The notes: generated by a model from the sequence alone, not told the origin. A DNA stretch of 64,000 bases from Mycolicibacterium llatzerense (GCF_000878195.1 NZ_JXST01000029.1:25323-89322), one strand, 5' to 3'; numbered from the stretch's first letter, positions 32,227 through 41,510 are shown. Numbers and translations: made by a program.

Positions 32227-33015
32227 ATGCGGCAAATAGCAAACATGATCTCAGCACACGCCATCCGCGCCCGCCAGCTCGTCAAATGGGAGCTGCGCAA
32301 AGGTGAACCCGAGCTCAGACTTCTTGCCCTACTCAAGGATTCAAGCCGGGACTTTCTCGACGTCGGCGCCAATGTGGGCGTCTATTCATACTGCGCGCTC
32401 AATCAGTTCCGCAAAGTTATCGCCGTCGAGGCGCATCCGGGTATGGCGGCCGGCCTGCGCCGGATCATCAAGCCGGATAATCGGGTTCTGCCGGTGGCAT
32501 TGTCGGACCGAATTGGTGAAACCACCTTTCACATCCCGACTCGCGGCGGTCGCGAGGTCCTCACTCGCAGTTCACTGCAGCAAGATGCAAATCCGGGCTT
32601 CAGTCTGCGCACGATCAACGTGCCGATAACGACAATTGATGAACTCGATCTCAGCCGACTCGGCGTGATAAAAATCGACGTGGAAGGCCACGAATCGGCA
32701 GTTCTTCGCGGCGGTATTCAAACCCTGGAAACATCGAAGCCGACGTGCATCGTGGAATGCGAGGAGCGGCATAACGCCGGGGGTGTCGCACAGACCTTCG
32801 CCTTTTTCGAATCGGTGGGATATCAGGGCTATTTTCTGCACCGGGGCGTGCTCCGGAATGCGGCCGAATTCGATCTCGCAGCGCTACAGCGGCCCGAGGC
32901 CGCGAAGTCGGTCGGCGGCAAACGCTCGCCCGACTACGTGAACAACTTCATCTTTGTTCACCCTGACAACGCGGCGCAGCTGGCGAGCATCCGTCAGGTC
33001 TTCCCCGGCCGGTGA
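32227..33015 (+). CDS. FkbM-family methyltransferase
   Basis: A 262-residue SAM-dependent methyltransferase. FLDVGANVGVYSYCAL near residue 43 is the SAM site, followed by VIAVEAHPG and, near residue 150, IKIDVEGHESAVLRGG, the hallmark of the FkbM family. Such enzymes usually O-methylate sugars or polyketides. A start at 32245 is also possible. The gene uses more A and T than its neighbours, a sign of transfer. Beside glycosyltransferases it probably methylates a sugar of the surface glycan or glycolipid. Confidence 0.88.
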   Translation: MRQIANMISAHAIRARQLVKWELRKGEPELRLLALLKDSSRDFLDVGANVGVYSYCALNQFRKVIAVEAHPGMAAGLRRIIKPDNRVLPVALSDRIGETTFHIPTRGGREVLTRSSLQQDANPGFSLRTINVPITTIDELDLSRLGVIKIDVEGHESAVLRGGIQTLETSKPTCIVECEERHNAGGVAQTFAFFESVGYQGYFLHRGVLRNAAEFDLAALQRPEAAKSVGGKRSPDYVNNFIFVHPDNAAQLASIRQVFPGR

Positions 33016-33262
33016 ACGCCGGCCAGAACCCCCGGGGCACCGGGTAGCTCACCGCGCGCCTGGCACCACCCCCAGCGACGGCCGAAATCGACGAATTCGT
33101 CAATTGCATCGGCGTCGCCGGCGCGCACCCGCACGCGACCAGCTAACACTAAATGGGCGTCCCGTCTCGGCGCGCAAGCTGGTAGCTACCTGTTAGGGTC
33201 CTGAACATCCTCACAGGGACCACAATTTCTGACACTCGGGGATGCCGAAGGGAGCAGTGACG

Positions 33263-34456
33263 TTGGCGCGAGTTTTCCTGTCGACATGGGGCGATAACGG
33301 CAACATCGGCGATTCGATCCTCAGGCGCGGCATGCTCCGGACATTTCACGGAATCGACGGTGTCCGACTGCACGTCCATGTCGGCCGCAAGTACATGCCG
33401 ATCCCCAACGATGACAGGTATCTCTCCGCGGTCGGACTGCGCGGCGACGAAGCTGTACACAACACCCCGATCGGCTGGCTCGCCCGCTACGCCGCGAGCG
33501 CGATGACCAACCGCACGGTGATGGTCATGCCGGCGGGCGAAATCGTCTACCCCGAGCGCACTCGCTTCTACTTTGGCTGGTGGACGGCGCTCTGTGCGCT
33601 GCTCCCGCTGGCCCACCGTGGCACGGCGGTGCAGGCCGGTGCCGGCGTGCGTTTGTCGACAGTTGGCAAGGCCGCCAGTCGCGGCACCCGACGGGTCCGC
33701 AAATCGGTCGACGTTCCGGCGATGGAGCGCTACGCGCGACGCAAGATGGCTGTCGTCGTCTGGCGCGATCCGGGCACGTCGGACTCCTTCGGCGTTGGCG
33801 ACGTGGCGCCGGACTGGGCATTCGGCGAAGGCCCTGATCCGCTCGCTGAGGGTCTGGGCGCCCCGCCCTGCGAGCGCAAGGTCCTGGCCGTGACGACTCG
33901 GTGGGACCGAGATACCCTGAGCGCAAGCAAGATTCGCCTCCTGCGCGAGATTGCCGACGCACGCGGGCTGCGAATTCAGGTGTTCAGCCAGGTCCGGGAC
34001 GATGACGAGGCCATGGCGAAGCTCGCCCGTGAACTTCATCCCGGGACCGAGCCGCTGCTCTTCGGCAACCAGTCACATGCCCAGTGCGAGGACAAGATTC
34101 GCGCCCTCCATCGACAGTCCGCGATCGTCGCCGGCGACCGGCTGCACGCGTTGATCATCGGTGCCACCGAAGGCGCTGTCCCGTTGGCGGTATCGAACTG
34201 GACCACCGAGAAGACAGTCCGCACCCTGAAACCCGGTGGCTTCGCGTTGCCGAGCGACGAACCGGCCGCCATCAACGCCTATCTCGACGAGATGCTGTCG
34301 GACAGCGCGTCGGTCACCTCGCGCATCGCCGCGGCGCGCGCAGAACTGGACCGGCTCCGCAGCAGACTGCGCAGCTTCGTCGACGGCCGCCCGGTACCGC
34401 AGCCGAGCACCGTCGACCAGCAGTCCTGCGACTACCGCCACGCCGCGGCGTCCTAG
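33263..34456 (+). CDS. Polysaccharide pyruvyl transferase
   Basis: A protein of about 397 residues of the polysaccharide pyruvyl transferase family, which adds pyruvate ketals from phosphoenolpyruvate to sugars. The N-terminal RVFLSTWGDNGNIGDSILRR block and the C-terminal VAGDRLHALIIGATEGAVPL are characteristic. I chose the TTG at 33263, which gives a MARVF start and has AAGGGAG eight bases upstream; starts at 33242 (ATG) and 33257 (GTG) are alternatives. Pyruvylated glucose is known in lipooligosaccharides of M. smegmatis, which fits the glycolipid theme of this window. Confidence 0.88.
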   Translation: MARVFLSTWGDNGNIGDSILRRGMLRTFHGIDGVRLHVHVGRKYMPIPNDDRYLSAVGLRGDEAVHNTPIGWLARYAASAMTNRTVMVMPAGEIVYPERTRFYFGWWTALCALLPLAHRGTAVQAGAGVRLSTVGKAASRGTRRVRKSVDVPAMERYARRKMAVVVWRDPGTSDSFGVGDVAPDWAFGEGPDPLAEGLGAPPCERKVLAVTTRWDRDTLSASKIRLLREIADARGLRIQVFSQVRDDDEAMAKLARELHPGTEPLLFGNQSHAQCEDKIRALHRQSAIVAGDRLHALIIGATEGAVPLAVSNWTTEKTVRTLKPGGFALPSDEPAAINAYLDEMLSDSASVTSRIAAARAELDRLRSRLRSFVDGRPVPQPSTVDQQSCDYRHAAAS

Positions 34457-34462
34457 CGTCGG

Positions 34463-35392
34463 CTAGGTCGCGACCGGGTCCTTCTCCGGAGGTTCCGGCA
34501 CCGGCGTACGGGAGCGCCGCACCGCGTCACCGGTGAACACAGCTAGTGCGACCCAGATCAGGACGAAGCCGACCCACCGTCCGGCCGGCATGGGCTCATG
34601 GCCGACGACAACGCCCCACGCCATCTGCAGCGCCGGCGTCAGGTACTGCAGCAGACCCATGGTGACCAGCGGGAGCCGTTGCGCCGCACCGGCAAACATC
34701 AGCAACGGCAGTGCCGTCACCGGGCCGCACAGCATCATCAGGAGCGTATGGCCCGCTCCCAGTGACGGAACCGTCGCCTGCCCGGCAGCGGTGAGGACGA
34801 CGAGATAGGCCACCGCGAATGGGGCGGCCACCCCGGCCTCGACGCCGACACTGACCCGAGGGTCGGCGCGAACCACCTTCTTGACCGCACCGTACACACC
34901 GAACGACACCGCAACGCCGAGGCCGATCGCCGGGACCTCCCCGCCCTGCACCGCCAGCACGATCACCGCGGCCACGGCGATGGCCAGGGCCGCGGCCTGA
35001 GCTCGACCCAGCCGCTCACCGAACAGCGCGACGCCCAGCGCCACACTCACCAGCGGGTTGATGAAGTAGCCGAGTGCCGCGTCGACCACGTGGCCGTTGT
35101 TGACCGCGTAGATGTAGATGCCCCAGTTGAGCGAGATCAGGGCCGACGCGCACACCAGCAGGCCCCAGGTGCGGCCCGACAGCCTGCGCAGGTCACCCAG
35201 GCGGCGGCCGACGGCCAGCACCACGACCATCAGCAGCACGGTCCACACGATGCGGTGGGCCAGCACCTCGAACGCGCCGGCCGGCTTGAGCAGCGGAAAA
35301 AACGCGGGAAACAGTCCCCAGGAGCCGTAGGCGCCGAGCCCGAGCAGCAATCCCCGGTTCTGGTTGGCAGTGGCCGTCGCGGTAGTGGTCAC
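34463..35392 (-). CDS. rarD: RarD-type EamA transporter
   Basis: A 309-residue protein with ten hydrophobic segments, matching RarD. The opening GLLLGLGAYGSWGLFPAFFPL and the LISLNWGIYIYAVNNGHVVD block are characteristic. The GTG start lies in a GTGA overlap with the stop of the pseudouridine synthase gene, so lspA, the synthase and rarD form one operon. RarD transports small metabolites (chloramphenicol-sensitivity protein in enterics); the substrate here is unknown. Confidence 0.9.
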   Translation of the reverse strand: MTTTATATANQNRGLLLGLGAYGSWGLFPAFFPLLKPAGAFEVLAHRIVWTVLLMVVVLAVGRRLGDLRRLSGRTWGLLVCASALISLNWGIYIYAVNNGHVVDAALGYFINPLVSVALGVALFGERLGRAQAAALAIAVAAVIVLAVQGGEVPAIGLGVAVSFGVYGAVKKVVRADPRVSVGVEAGVAAPFAVAYLVVLTAAGQATVPSLGAGHTLLMMLCGPVTALPLLMFAGAAQRLPLVTMGLLQYLTPALQMAWGVVVGHEPMPAGRWVGFVLIWVALAVFTGDAVRRSRTPVPEPPEKDPVAT

Positions 35393-36312
35393 TGCCGATG
35401 CAACACGTCGAGGGCGTGCTGCAATTCCGGCGGGTAGTCGCTCGTGATCTCGAACCACCGGCCGTCGGCCGGGTGCGCGAATCCCAACGACCGGGCATGC
35501 AGCCACTGCCGTTCGAGCCCGAGCTTTTTCGCCAACGTCGGATCGGCGCCGTAGGTCAGGTCGCCACAACACGGGTGGTGCAGCGCCGAGAAGTGCACCC
35601 GAATCTGATGGGTGCGGCCGGTCTCCAAGTGCACGTCGAGCAGGCTCGCCGCCACGAAGGCCTCGACGGTGTCGTAGTGCGTGATGCTGTGCCGGCCACC
35701 CTCGGTGACGGCGAACTTCCAGTCATTGCCCCGGCTGCGGCCGATCGGCGCGTCGATGGTGCCACTGGACGGATCCGGGTGACCCTGCACGAGCGCGTGG
35801 TAGCGCTTGTCGACCGTGCGGTGCTTGAACGCCCGCTTGAGCGCCGTGTAGGCCCGTTCGGACAGCGCCACCACCATGACGCCGGAGGTACCCACGTCGA
35901 GGCGGTGCACGATGCCCTGCCTCTCATGGACACCCGACGTGCTGATCCGGAAGCCCGCGGCGGCCAGCCCGCCGAGGACCGTCGGGCCGGTCCAACCCAC
36001 CGAGGCGTGCGCCGCGACCCCGGCAGGCTTGTCCACCACGACGATGTCGGCATCGGAGTAGAGAATCCCCATGCCCTCGATGTCCTGCGGCGTGTTCTCC
36101 ACCGGCGGCGGCGCCTCCGGCAGCCGCACCTCCAGCCAGGAGCCCGCCACCAGCTTGTCCGACTTCGCCGCCGGGGCGCCGTCGATATCGACCCCGCCGT
36201 CTTCGGCGATCGTGGCCACCGCGGTCCGCGACAACCCCAGCAGTCGGGCCAGGCCCGCGTCCACCCGCATCCCGGCCAGTCCTTCGGGGACCGGCATCGA
36301 ACGGCTACTCAT
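35389..36312 (-). CDS. RluA-family pseudouridine synthase (RluD-like)
   Basis: A 307-residue RNA pseudouridine synthase. The N-terminal S4 domain reads MRVDAGLARLLGLSRTAVA. The catalytic block is IVHRLDVGTSGVMVVALS near residue 135, with the catalytic aspartate after HRL. GRTHQIRVHFSALHHP near residue 230 is the second signature. It should isomerise uridines in 23S rRNA. It is the second gene of the lspA-rarD operon, overlapping lspA by ATGA. From memory it corresponds to Rv1540. Confidence 0.95.
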   Translation of the reverse strand: MSSRSMPVPEGLAGMRVDAGLARLLGLSRTAVATIAEDGGVDIDGAPAAKSDKLVAGSWLEVRLPEAPPPVENTPQDIEGMGILYSDADIVVVDKPAGVAAHASVGWTGPTVLGGLAAAGFRISTSGVHERQGIVHRLDVGTSGVMVVALSERAYTALKRAFKHRTVDKRYHALVQGHPDPSSGTIDAPIGRSRGNDWKFAVTEGGRHSITHYDTVEAFVAASLLDVHLETGRTHQIRVHFSALHHPCCGDLTYGADPTLAKKLGLERQWLHARSLGFAHPADGRWFEITSDYPPELQHALDVLHRQ

Positions 36313-36995
36313 CGGCCGGTTTCAGCCTCGTCGACGACCGCGGCCGGTGCCGGCTCCGGCCCCGACGAAGGAGCCGAATCCTCGGGTGGCCGCTTGCCCT
36401 CGGTGTCGAAATCGAAGCCGAACATCGACAGGCCGACCAGCAGCACGGCCCCGCACACCACCGCGGAATCGGCAACGTTGAACACCGGCCACCAGCCGAC
36501 GGAGAGGAAATCCACCACGTGCCCACGCAACGGCCCCGGCGACCGGAAGAACCGGTCCATCAGGTTGCCCACCGCCCCGCCGAGGATCATCCCCAGGCCG
36601 AGCGCCCACCACAGCGAGACCAGGCGCCGACCCATCCAGATGATGCCCAGCACCACACCGGTGGCGATCAACGTCAGAACCCAGGTGTAGCCGGTGGCCA
36701 TCGAGAAGGCCGCCCCGGAATTGCGGACCAGCGTCCAGGTGATGGTGTCGCCGATGATCTCGACCGGCTGGCCGGGCACCAGCAGCTTGACCGCAAGCAC
36801 TTTGGTCACCACATCCAGGCCCAGCACCAGCGCTGCCACCACCAGCAACAGCCGCAGCCGCCGTGCGGTGGGCGGGGTCTGAGGCCGCGCGGTCACCGCG
36901 GACCCGGTCCCCGTCGTTGCCTCCGGCCCGGTGTTATCGGTCGCCTCGGGCTCGGTTCCCAGAGTCGCCTCGGGCTCGGTGGATTCATCAGTCAC
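36309..36995 (-). CDS. lspA: Lipoprotein signal peptidase
   Basis: A 228-residue membrane aspartyl protease that removes signal peptides from lipoproteins. Four hydrophobic helices are visible. The catalytic aspartates are in GGAVGNLMDRFF and VFNVADSAVVCG. The core is normal in length, but a 45-residue acidic N-terminal tail, partly made of eight-residue PEAT repeats, precedes it. The GTG at 36995 is chosen; a run of G just upstream is close for a ribosome site. It is divergent from ansA and heads the rluD-rarD operon. Confidence 0.95.
   Translation of the reverse strand: MTDESTEPEATLGTEPEATDNTGPEATTGTGSAVTARPQTPPTARRLRLLLVVAALVLGLDVVTKVLAVKLLVPGQPVEIIGDTITWTLVRNSGAAFSMATGYTWVLTLIATGVVLGIIWMGRRLVSLWWALGLGMILGGAVGNLMDRFFRSPGPLRGHVVDFLSVGWWPVFNVADSAVVCGAVLLVGLSMFGFDFDTEGKRPPEDSAPSSGPEPAPAAVVDEAETGR
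36916..36987. repeat. 24-base tandem repeat inside the lspA N-terminus
   Basis: Two identical 17-base segments start at 36940 and 36964, and a diverged copy starts at 36916, all at 24-base spacing. They encode the eight-residue PEAT repeats of the LspA tail. Copy number may vary between strains. Confidence 0.7.
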
Positions 36996-37037
36996 TCCCC
37001 CATCATCCCAAAGACGCCGTGAGGAACAATCTCGCCC

Positions 37038-37961
37038 ATGACTCGCGTCGTCGTGATCGCCACCGGAGGCACCATCGCCACCAGCACCGACCAACACGGA
37101 ATAGCCCGGCCGACGCGCAGCGCCACCGACCTGGTCAATGATCTCGGCGCCGGCGTCCAGGTCGACACCGTCGACCTCATGTCCGTCGACAGTTCCGAGC
37201 TGACCCCGACCGATTGGGACCGGATCGGGGCCGCCGTGCGCTCGGCCGGCGATGCCGACGGAATCGTCATCACGCACGGCACCGACACCATGGAAGAAAC
37301 CGCGCTGTGGCTCGACATCACGTACGCCGGTGCGGTTCCCGTGGTCCTGACCGGCGCCATGCGCAGCAGCGACGCGCCCGATGCCGACGGCCCGGCCAAT
37401 CTGCGGGACGCCATCACCGTGGCCGCCAGTCCGTCCGCTCGCGACCTCGGGGTGCTGGTCAGCATGGCCGGCCGGGTATGGCAACCGCTGGGTATGACGA
37501 AGGCCGGACACGGTCTGGTCGGCGCCGCGATCGGGTCGATCAGGGACGCCTCGTTCGTCCCCGACACGGTCAAACGGCGGCCGCTGATCGGCAACCTGTC
37601 AGCGGCATCGGCGCCGCGCGTCGACATCGTCGCCGCCTATGCGGGCAGTGATGCGTTGGCCATGGACGCCTTTGCGGCGGCGGGGGCGGGCGGCATCGTG
37701 CTCGAATCCCTCGGCTCGGGTAACGCGGGGTCCAGGGTGCTCGCGGGCGTGCAGCGGCTGTGCGCGGCCGGCATTGCAGTGGCGATTGCGACCCGGGTGC
37801 CCGGCACGCGCGTCACGTCGGGCTACGGACCCGGCCGGGCATTGCTGGACGCCGGGGCGGTGTCCGCGGGCGGGCTGCGGGCCGCCCAAGCACGGGTGCT
37901 GTTGATGGCGGCCCTTGCTGCCGACATCCCAGCCGCGGACCTGTTCGCTGAGTGGGCGTAG
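37038..37961 (+). CDS. ansA: L-asparaginase
   Basis: A 307-residue type I/II asparaginase hydrolysing asparagine to aspartate and ammonia. The first catalytic threonine is in ATGGTIATS near residue 12. The second set is in VITHGTDTMEETALWLD near residue 80, and VVLTGAMRSSDAPDADGP follows. No signal peptide is seen. GAGGA lies about eleven bases upstream of the ATG. Its position divergent from lspA matches the M. tuberculosis order. Confidence 0.95.
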   Translation: MTRVVVIATGGTIATSTDQHGIARPTRSATDLVNDLGAGVQVDTVDLMSVDSSELTPTDWDRIGAAVRSAGDADGIVITHGTDTMEETALWLDITYAGAVPVVLTGAMRSSDAPDADGPANLRDAITVAASPSARDLGVLVSMAGRVWQPLGMTKAGHGLVGAAIGSIRDASFVPDTVKRRPLIGNLSAASAPRVDIVAAYAGSDALAMDAFAAAGAGGIVLESLGSGNAGSRVLAGVQRLCAAGIAVAIATRVPGTRVTSGYGPGRALLDAGAVSAGGLRAAQARVLLMAALAADIPAADLFAEWA

Positions 37962-38061
37962 CGAAACCGTCCCACAGGGTGGGCCACTTGTGCTGTCGAC
38001 GCGCATCAATTTGACGAAGCGATGATAATTTCGCCACGCCGATCTTCCGGAGGGAACAACA

Positions 38062-40110
38062 TTGGAACTGCCGGCGGTCGGTAACCAACTCAAGCAACAC
38101 AAGCGCCTCGACATTCAGGGCATGCGCGCAATCGCGGTGGCCCTGGTCGTGCTGTTCCACGCCGAGATTCCCGGATTCGGCGGCGGGTACGTCGGCGTCG
38201 ACGTCTTCTTCGTGATCTCCGGATTCCTGATCAGCACCCACCTGTTCAGCGAATTGCGGGACCGTGGGCGCATCGCGTACGGCGCGTTTTATGCGCGGCG
38301 GGTCCGGCGCCTGCTGCCGGCTGCCTTGACCGTCATCGTCGCGACGGTGGCCGCTGCAGCCTGTTGGGTGTCACCGCTGCAATTCGGCTACGTCGTCAAG
38401 GACGCGATCGCCGCCACGTTCTACGTCCCCAATGTCGTGTTCGCCTACCGCGCGACCGACTATCTGGCCGACAAGACGCCGTCGTTGTTCATGCACTACT
38501 GGTCACTCGGCGTGGAAGAACAGTTCTACCTGCTGTGGCCGGTACTGCTCGTCGGCCTGTTCGGGCTGTTCAAGCTGCGCAGCCGCCGGGTGGCGGCCAT
38601 CTGCGCGATCGTCGCGGCGTCGTTCGTCCTGTGCGTGTGGTTGACCGGCTTCTCGCAGCCGAACGCGTTCTTCATCCTGTTCGCGCGGATTTGGGAATTC
38701 GGCGTGGGTGGCCTGGTCGCGGTCGTGCTACTCAGCCGTGGCCGCGTCTTCGGAGACCGGAGCGGCGCCGTCGCCGGCTGGGCTGGACTGGCGGCGGTCG
38801 TCGGCAGCGGCGTGCTGTTCTCCACGGCCACCGAATACCCGGGCGACGCCGTCGCGGTCCCGGTGATCGGCACCGCGCTGCTGATTGCCGCCGGCCCCGT
38901 CCGCTGGGGTCCAGCGGCCCTCCTGAGCCTGCGCCCGCTGACCTGGATCGGCGACATTTCGTACTCGCTGTACCTCGTGCACTGGCCGCTACTCGTCTTG
39001 CCCGTCGCCGCCACCGGCTACATGCAGGCATCACCGATGTGGCTGCGCGTCGCGATCGTCGTGGCCTGTGTCCCGCTGGCGTGGCTGCTCTACACGTATG
39101 TCGAGCAACCGGGCCAGCGCCTGAGGTGGCTGAACGCCTCGCGCCCCCGCCGGACGCTCGCCGCGACCGCGGGCGTGATGGCCGCCGTGTGTGCGGTCGT
39201 CCTCGCGGTCGCCGTCGTGCAGGACCCACTGCTGAACGCACGCCGCACCGCGGCTCACCTGACGCTGAGCCTTAAGCCGGCCGGGACTGCGTACGTGCCG
39301 AGCAACCTCACACCGCAGCTCTCCGAGAGCGCGGGCGGTGAACCCGTCATCTACGCGAATGGCTGTCACCGCGGCCAATGGGCCACCAATCCAGCGGGCT
39401 GCACGGTGGGGAGCAACCCGGAGGCACCGCTTGTCGTCTTGTTCGGCGATTCCCATGCGGCGCACTGGTATCCGGCCCTTTCCGCATTGGCCGATCAAGG
39501 CCTGATCCGCCTCGACAATCGCACCAAGAGTCACTGCCCGTCGGCCCATATTCATATCGCCAGCTACCCGCGGTGTGCCGAATGGCGCGAAAACGTGCTC
39601 GCCAGCCTCGTCGCAGCCAAACCGGCACTGATCCTTCTCGGCGCGTGGGGGTCCAGCTACATGCTGCACGATGCCGACCCGACGGCGCACTGGCAGAAGG
39701 CCCTGACCGACACCGTCAGCGAGCTTCCGTCGCAATCGCGCGTCGCGGTGCTCGCCGACACTCCGTCGATCGGTGTCGCGCCCCAGTTCTGCTTGGGCCT
39801 GTTCCCCGACAATGCGCAGCGGTGCGCGCTGCCGCGCACCAAGGCACTCGACGCGCGGGTCCGCCAGGCCGAGCACGACCTGGCCACCCGGGGCGCATTC
39901 AGCTACCTGGACTACAGCGACTACCTGTGCAACGACACCGTCTGCCCCAGCATTCTCGGAGACACCCTGGTCTACCGGGACGGCCACCATCTCACCGTGC
40001 ACATGAGCGCAGCCCTGGCTCCCGTCATCGGCGCAGATGTGATGGCTTTGCTCGCCCCCAGCAGCGGACCACCTCAGCAGAACCGCGGACTTCAACCCCA
40101 CCGGGGGTAG
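38062..40110 (+). CDS. Membrane acyltransferase (OafA-type) with C-terminal SGNH domain
   Basis: A 682-residue protein with an N-terminal acyltransferase-3 domain of about ten helices (LDIQGMRAIAVALVVLFHAE, then GGYVGVDVFFVISGFLIS). A C-terminal SGNH hydrolase-like domain has GDSHAAHWYPAL near residue 470 and DGHHLTVHM near residue 645. This architecture O-acylates surface polysaccharides or glycolipids. I accept a TTG start because a strong GGAGGG lies seven bases upstream. It is inserted between ansA and dinX, which I recall as neighbours in M. tuberculosis. It probably decorates the glycans made by the neighbouring glycosyltransferases. Confidence 0.88.
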   Translation: MELPAVGNQLKQHKRLDIQGMRAIAVALVVLFHAEIPGFGGGYVGVDVFFVISGFLISTHLFSELRDRGRIAYGAFYARRVRRLLPAALTVIVATVAAAACWVSPLQFGYVVKDAIAATFYVPNVVFAYRATDYLADKTPSLFMHYWSLGVEEQFYLLWPVLLVGLFGLFKLRSRRVAAICAIVAASFVLCVWLTGFSQPNAFFILFARIWEFGVGGLVAVVLLSRGRVFGDRSGAVAGWAGLAAVVGSGVLFSTATEYPGDAVAVPVIGTALLIAAGPVRWGPAALLSLRPLTWIGDISYSLYLVHWPLLVLPVAATGYMQASPMWLRVAIVVACVPLAWLLYTYVEQPGQRLRWLNASRPRRTLAATAGVMAAVCAVVLAVAVVQDPLLNARRTAAHLTLSLKPAGTAYVPSNLTPQLSESAGGEPVIYANGCHRGQWATNPAGCTVGSNPEAPLVVLFGDSHAAHWYPALSALADQGLIRLDNRTKSHCPSAHIHIASYPRCAEWRENVLASLVAAKPALILLGAWGSSYMLHDADPTAHWQKALTDTVSELPSQSRVAVLADTPSIGVAPQFCLGLFPDNAQRCALPRTKALDARVRQAEHDLATRGAFSYLDYSDYLCNDTVCPSILGDTLVYRDGHHLTVHMSAALAPVIGADVMALLAPSSGPPQQNRGLQPHRG

Positions 40111-40112
40111 AG

Positions 40113-41477
40113 CTAGGCCGCTCCGTCGTCGCTCGGCAACTGCGCCAGATAGTCCTGCCAGTCGAGGCTGTCGATCGGGTCCGCGCGGGTGATCTGCGGA
40201 TCATCGGACGCGACGGTGCGGGCCACGCCGGGACCGGTGGCCCGCGTTTCGAATCGCACTGTCATGACTCCGTGCCCGGCCCCCTGCACCCAGCCGTGGC
40301 CGTGGTCCGGATGCTGGACGTCATCGCCGACGCGCCACGGGGATTCGGCCGGCGGGGCACTCACCGGCCCGGCCTCCCCCGCCGGCGTCGCGAGATCAGA
40401 GCCATCAGCCATCTCGAGTTCCGGGAACAACGACTCCTGCTGAGCATCGGTCAGGCCCGAAAAGCCCACGCCCACAAGGCGAATCGGACCGATCTCGACC
40501 GGATCGAGCAGTAGCCGGCGGGCCGTCGCCGTCAGCGCAGCAGGGTCGGTGGTCGCGTACGGCAGCGTGGCCGAACGAGTCAGCGTGCTCATGTCGGATT
40601 TCTTGAGCTTGACCGTCACGGTGCGCGCTCCTCGGCCGTCGCGCTGCAGCCGCCGGTGGGCGTGCTCGGCGATGGGCCCGATGCTCTCGCGCAACTGCTC
40701 CAGGGTGGTCAGGTCGACCTGGAACGTGGACTCGGCGCTGATCTGTTTGGCCTCGGCGCGCTCGGCCACCGGTCGGTCGTCGATGCCGCGGGCCAGCCGG
40801 TGCAGCGCCGGTCCGATGGTCGCGCCGAGGACGTCGGCGGCCTCGGCGTCGGTGAGCGCCGCCAACGCGCCGACGGTCTCGATGCCCAGCCGGTGCAGCT
40901 TCTCCTCGGCGACCGGCCCGATCCCCCACAGCTTGCGCACCGGCAACGCCACCAAGAGCGGCCCCTGCTCAGCACCGCTGATGATCCGGACCCCGTCGGG
41001 CTTGGCCAGTCCGGACGCGATCTTGGCGATCTGCTTGCCTGACCCCGCACCGACCGAGGCCACCAACCCGGTCGCGGCGCGCACCGTGGCGCGCAGGTCC
41101 TCGCAAAACTGCCGGACCTCGTCGGGCTCGGCACCGACCAGCTCGATCGGCTCGCCGAACGCCTCGTCGAACGACAGCTGTTCCAGCACGGGCACCACGC
41201 TGCGGACCGCGTCGAGCGCGCGTCGGCTGGCCACCGAATACACCGCGCCGCGCGGCGGCAGGACGACGGCGGACGCCCCCACCAGCCGCCGAGCCTGATG
41301 CATGGGCATCGCCGAGCGGGCGCCGAATCTGCGGGCCTGATAACTGGCGCCGGCCACCACGCCACGACCGCCGAGCCCGCCGACCAGCACCGGACGGTCC
41401 CGCAAGGTAGGTCGGGTCAGCTGCTCGACGGACGCGAAAAAGGCGTCCATGTCCAGATGCAGGACCCAGCGATCCAC
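40113..41477 (-). CDS. dinX: DNA polymerase IV (Y-family, DinX)
   Basis: A 454-residue translesion polymerase. WVLHLDMDAFFASVEQL at the N-terminus holds the first catalytic aspartates, and LSFDEAFGEP near residue 105 the second catalytic pair. The little-finger domain follows, and the tail has HPDHGHGWVQGAGHGVMTV, usual for the mycobacterial form. I chose the GTG at 41477, which gives the usual VDRWVLHLD opening. It is divergent from the small S4 gene and convergent with the acyltransferase gene two bases away. Confidence 0.94.
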   Translation of the reverse strand: MDRWVLHLDMDAFFASVEQLTRPTLRDRPVLVGGLGGRGVVAGASYQARRFGARSAMPMHQARRLVGASAVVLPPRGAVYSVASRRALDAVRSVVPVLEQLSFDEAFGEPIELVGAEPDEVRQFCEDLRATVRAATGLVASVGAGSGKQIAKIASGLAKPDGVRIISGAEQGPLLVALPVRKLWGIGPVAEEKLHRLGIETVGALAALTDAEAADVLGATIGPALHRLARGIDDRPVAERAEAKQISAESTFQVDLTTLEQLRESIGPIAEHAHRRLQRDGRGARTVTVKLKKSDMSTLTRSATLPYATTDPAALTATARRLLLDPVEIGPIRLVGVGFSGLTDAQQESLFPELEMADGSDLATPAGEAGPVSAPPAESPWRVGDDVQHPDHGHGWVQGAGHGVMTVRFETRATGPGVARTVASDDPQITRADPIDSLDWQDYLAQLPSDDGAA

Positions 41478-41497
41478 AGTGGCCAATGCTAGGTGGC

Positions 41498-41503
41498 TAC
41501 CCT
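41498..41503 (+). promoter_or_regulatory. Candidate -10 box for the S4 gene
   Basis: TACCCT fits TANNNT and ends seven bases before the ATG at 41511. No ribosome site is present, so this gene is probably transcribed as a leaderless message. Confidence 0.4.
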
Positions 41504-41510
41504 TCTGGTC

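Noticed and set aside
38011..38029. TTGACG and GATAAT upstream of the acyltransferase as a promoter
   Set aside because: The two boxes are only seven bases apart, far from the usual 16-18.
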